Origin: an uncultured Granulosicoccaceae bacterium
GTDB taxonomy: Bacteria > Pseudomonadota > Gammaproteobacteria > Granulosicoccales > Granulosicoccaceae
NCBI GenBank assembly: GCA_938003855.1
Contig: CALKXD010000019.1
Location: 58,844 to 122,843, forward strand
Reading direction: 5' to 3'
DNA: 64,000 nt
Below the pieces are notes generated by a model, which ran no database searches, had not been told where the DNA came from, and worked only from the letters and a program-made list of their open reading frames with translations. Position 1 is the first letter of the stretch. The number at the start of each line of letters is the position of its first letter. Below, piece after piece: positions 62,941-64,000 of this stretch. Position numbers and translations under genes: made by a program.

Positions 62941-63582
62941 CTATCGCCGCGCTGTATTCGAATCGCGCAGCAGATTAATGATTACGCTATCGCTAAAACC
63001 CGTTAGTGTGTATTCGCTGCCTTCAGATTGATTGGCGACTGAAAATTCAACCTGGTAGGAATCGTAATCGTCTGAGTCGAGTTCTGTAGTAGCCTCAATG
63101 GGGGTTCTTGAGGTAATACTGAGTGATTCTTCGGCCAGCGTATAGTTGGCAAGTGGCCGGGCTGCGTTGGAAAACAGTGCGTCTGAGTAGAGGTTGTTGA
63201 TCCAGCGTGATATGCGATCTTCGCTGTCAGTGGCCGGGAAAAAATAGAGCCTCGCGACGTGTGCAAAGCTAATATCGTCATTGTCAAAAGTCAGTACCAG
63301 TACCGCCTGCTGATCGGTGAAGTTATAGATTTTTGTCGTGTCAGTGTATGGCGTCAGGCAGAAGCAGGTGTTAATTTCCAGAGTCTTGGTGCCACTGGCG
63401 GCGGTATCCAGAAGGCGATCATTGATGGTATCTGTCGGGTCATCGCTAATCTGCTTGTCCGGGTCCGTGAGGGTCGCATCCGTACCTGGTTGAACGGTGC
63501 TCGAATCACTGGAGCTGCAAGAGGCAATCAGCCCCAAAAAAGCTGCGAACATCAAATGATAGATTGGCGTCTTGATTATCAT
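62941..63582 (-). CDS. Lipoprotein of unknown function
   Basis: 213 residues from the ATG at 63582; upstream in-frame codons do not resemble a protein. The lipobox is GLIASCSSSD (Cys about 22), then a Ser/Thr/Asp-rich linker. A mature domain of about 150 residues follows with a CFCLTPYTDTTKIYNF segment and a YQVEFSVANQSEGSEYTLTGFSDSVI end. The pattern suggests beta-sheet. Two neighbouring cysteines (CFC) could bind metal or form a disulfide. DUF6174-like character is possible but I cannot confirm it. Confidence 0.75.
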   Translation of the reverse strand: MIIKTPIYHLMFAAFLGLIASCSSSDSSTVQPGTDATLTDPDKQISDDPTDTINDRLLDTAASGTKTLEINTCFCLTPYTDTTKIYNFTDQQAVLVLTFDNDDISFAHVARLYFFPATDSEDRISRWINNLYSDALFSNAARPLANYTLAEESLSITSRTPIEATTELDSDDYDSYQVEFSVANQSEGSEYTLTGFSDSVIINLLRDSNTARR

Positions 63583-63877
63583 TTGGTACCACCCCCGCGA
63601 TGCGATAACATTTATTGGCGTACAGTCCATGGGTCCATTGAGTGTTTGGCGGAGCAACCGGCACACAGAGTGTTGCTCGTCCTTCATCAGGACTAACGCA
63701 ATATTTAAACCAGTAGTGGGCGTAACGGCAAAGGGCGGGTGCGCTGTACGGATTTATAAAAGACTCCGAAGCGACAAGTCAGCCAACGCTCGATTGCTGT
63801 GCCGGTTGGATGGCGTCACAGTCAATCCAATGGTTTTGGAGTGGCCAGGCCTGACCAGAATTGTTGCAAATTGTGTG

Positions 63878-64000
63878 TCAGGTTTCGGCCTCCGGTGTCA
63901 GGCACAGCAGCAGCAGAGCCGCCAGAATTCCAATGACTCCGGGAATTACCAGCAGTTGCACCCAGCCATGGCCGATCAATCCTTCCCACAGAATAACAAA
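63878..64000 (-). CDS. C-terminal end of a membrane protein (starts beyond window)
   Basis: The last 40 residues of a protein whose start lies past the window. One membrane helix is visible (GWVQLLVIPGVIGILAALLLLCL), followed by a short polar tail TPEAET. Such an ending is common in 12-helix transporters of the major facilitator type, but one helix is not enough to be sure. Confidence 0.6.
   Translation of the reverse strand, partial: FVILWEGLIGHGWVQLLVIPGVIGILAALLLLCLTPEAET

Overview
This is chromosomal DNA of a gammaproteobacterium, probably a free-living marine or aquatic one. Three blocks of conserved gene order support that: hemF–tsaC–topA–dprA facing def–fmt–rsmB–DUF4390–ntrYX-like–trkA–trkH; glnE–ilvE–zf-CHCC protein; and rhlB facing trxA–rho. 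Thrombospondin-type-3 calcium-repeat proteins, a CBM-like protein with Trp-Glu-Asn-Asn repeats and a GG(A)GC-type C-terminal sorting tail suggest a lineage outside Enterobacterales and Pseudomonadales; the exact order is a guess. Coding density is high. I saw no tRNA, rRNA, insertion sequence, prophage or CRISPR array.

Layout. 1-3.3 kb: the end of a peptide-type ABC importer operon (binding protein, two permeases). 3.3-9.4 kb, minus strand: a HEAT-repeat membrane-anchored protein, a TSP3/peptidoglycan-binding lipoprotein, an M20 dipeptidase and a HAMP-GGDEF-EAL protein. 9.6-14.6 kb, plus strand: a GntR/FCD regulator, a stand-alone 10-formyl-THF-hydrolase-like protein, a tandem universal stress protein, a DUF3616 lipoprotein and a dienelactone hydrolase. 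14.6-23.3 kb, minus strand: a CBM-like secreted protein, hemF, tsaC, topA, dprA and a LysM protein. 23.5-34.3 kb, plus strand: def, fmt, rsmB, DUF4390, an NtrY/NtrX-like two-component pair, trkA, trkH and a methyltransferase. 34.4-39.9 kb: an orphan FbpC-like ATPase (minus), then glnE, ilvE and a small zinc-finger protein (plus). 40-47.5 kb: a TolC family protein, a PCMT-like protein and rhlB (minus), trxA and rho (plus), purD (minus). 47.9-53.9 kb, plus strand: an LACTB2-like hydrolase, a gene-poor stretch of about 1 kb, an FAD-oxidoreductase–SelD fusion, pxpB and pxpC. 54-64 kb, minus strand: a PilZ protein, uppP, a four-gene MipA/DUF3019/response-regulator/kinase operon, a TSP3 protein with a C-terminal sorting tail, a CinA-family protein, a lipoprotein and the end of a membrane protein.

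Most genes are housekeeping: protein N-terminal processing (def, fmt), rRNA/tRNA modification (rsmB, tsaC), potassium uptake (trkAH), nitrogen control (ntrYX-like, glnE), heme, purine and branched-chain amino acid synthesis, RNA decay and termination (rhlB, rho). The accessory interest lies in several places: the NtrX-like regulator that has lost its sigma-54 contact motif; the histidine kinase whose ATP lid carries an in-frame 12-bp tandem repeat; the selD fusion with a G9 tract near its start and an upstream region holding mutually exclusive stems; the stand-alone formyl-THF hydrolase domain beside a GntR regulator; the CinA-like protein with an altered amidase motif; and the secreted calcium-repeat proteins. 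I found no clearly new defence or mobile system; these are the candidates I would examine first.
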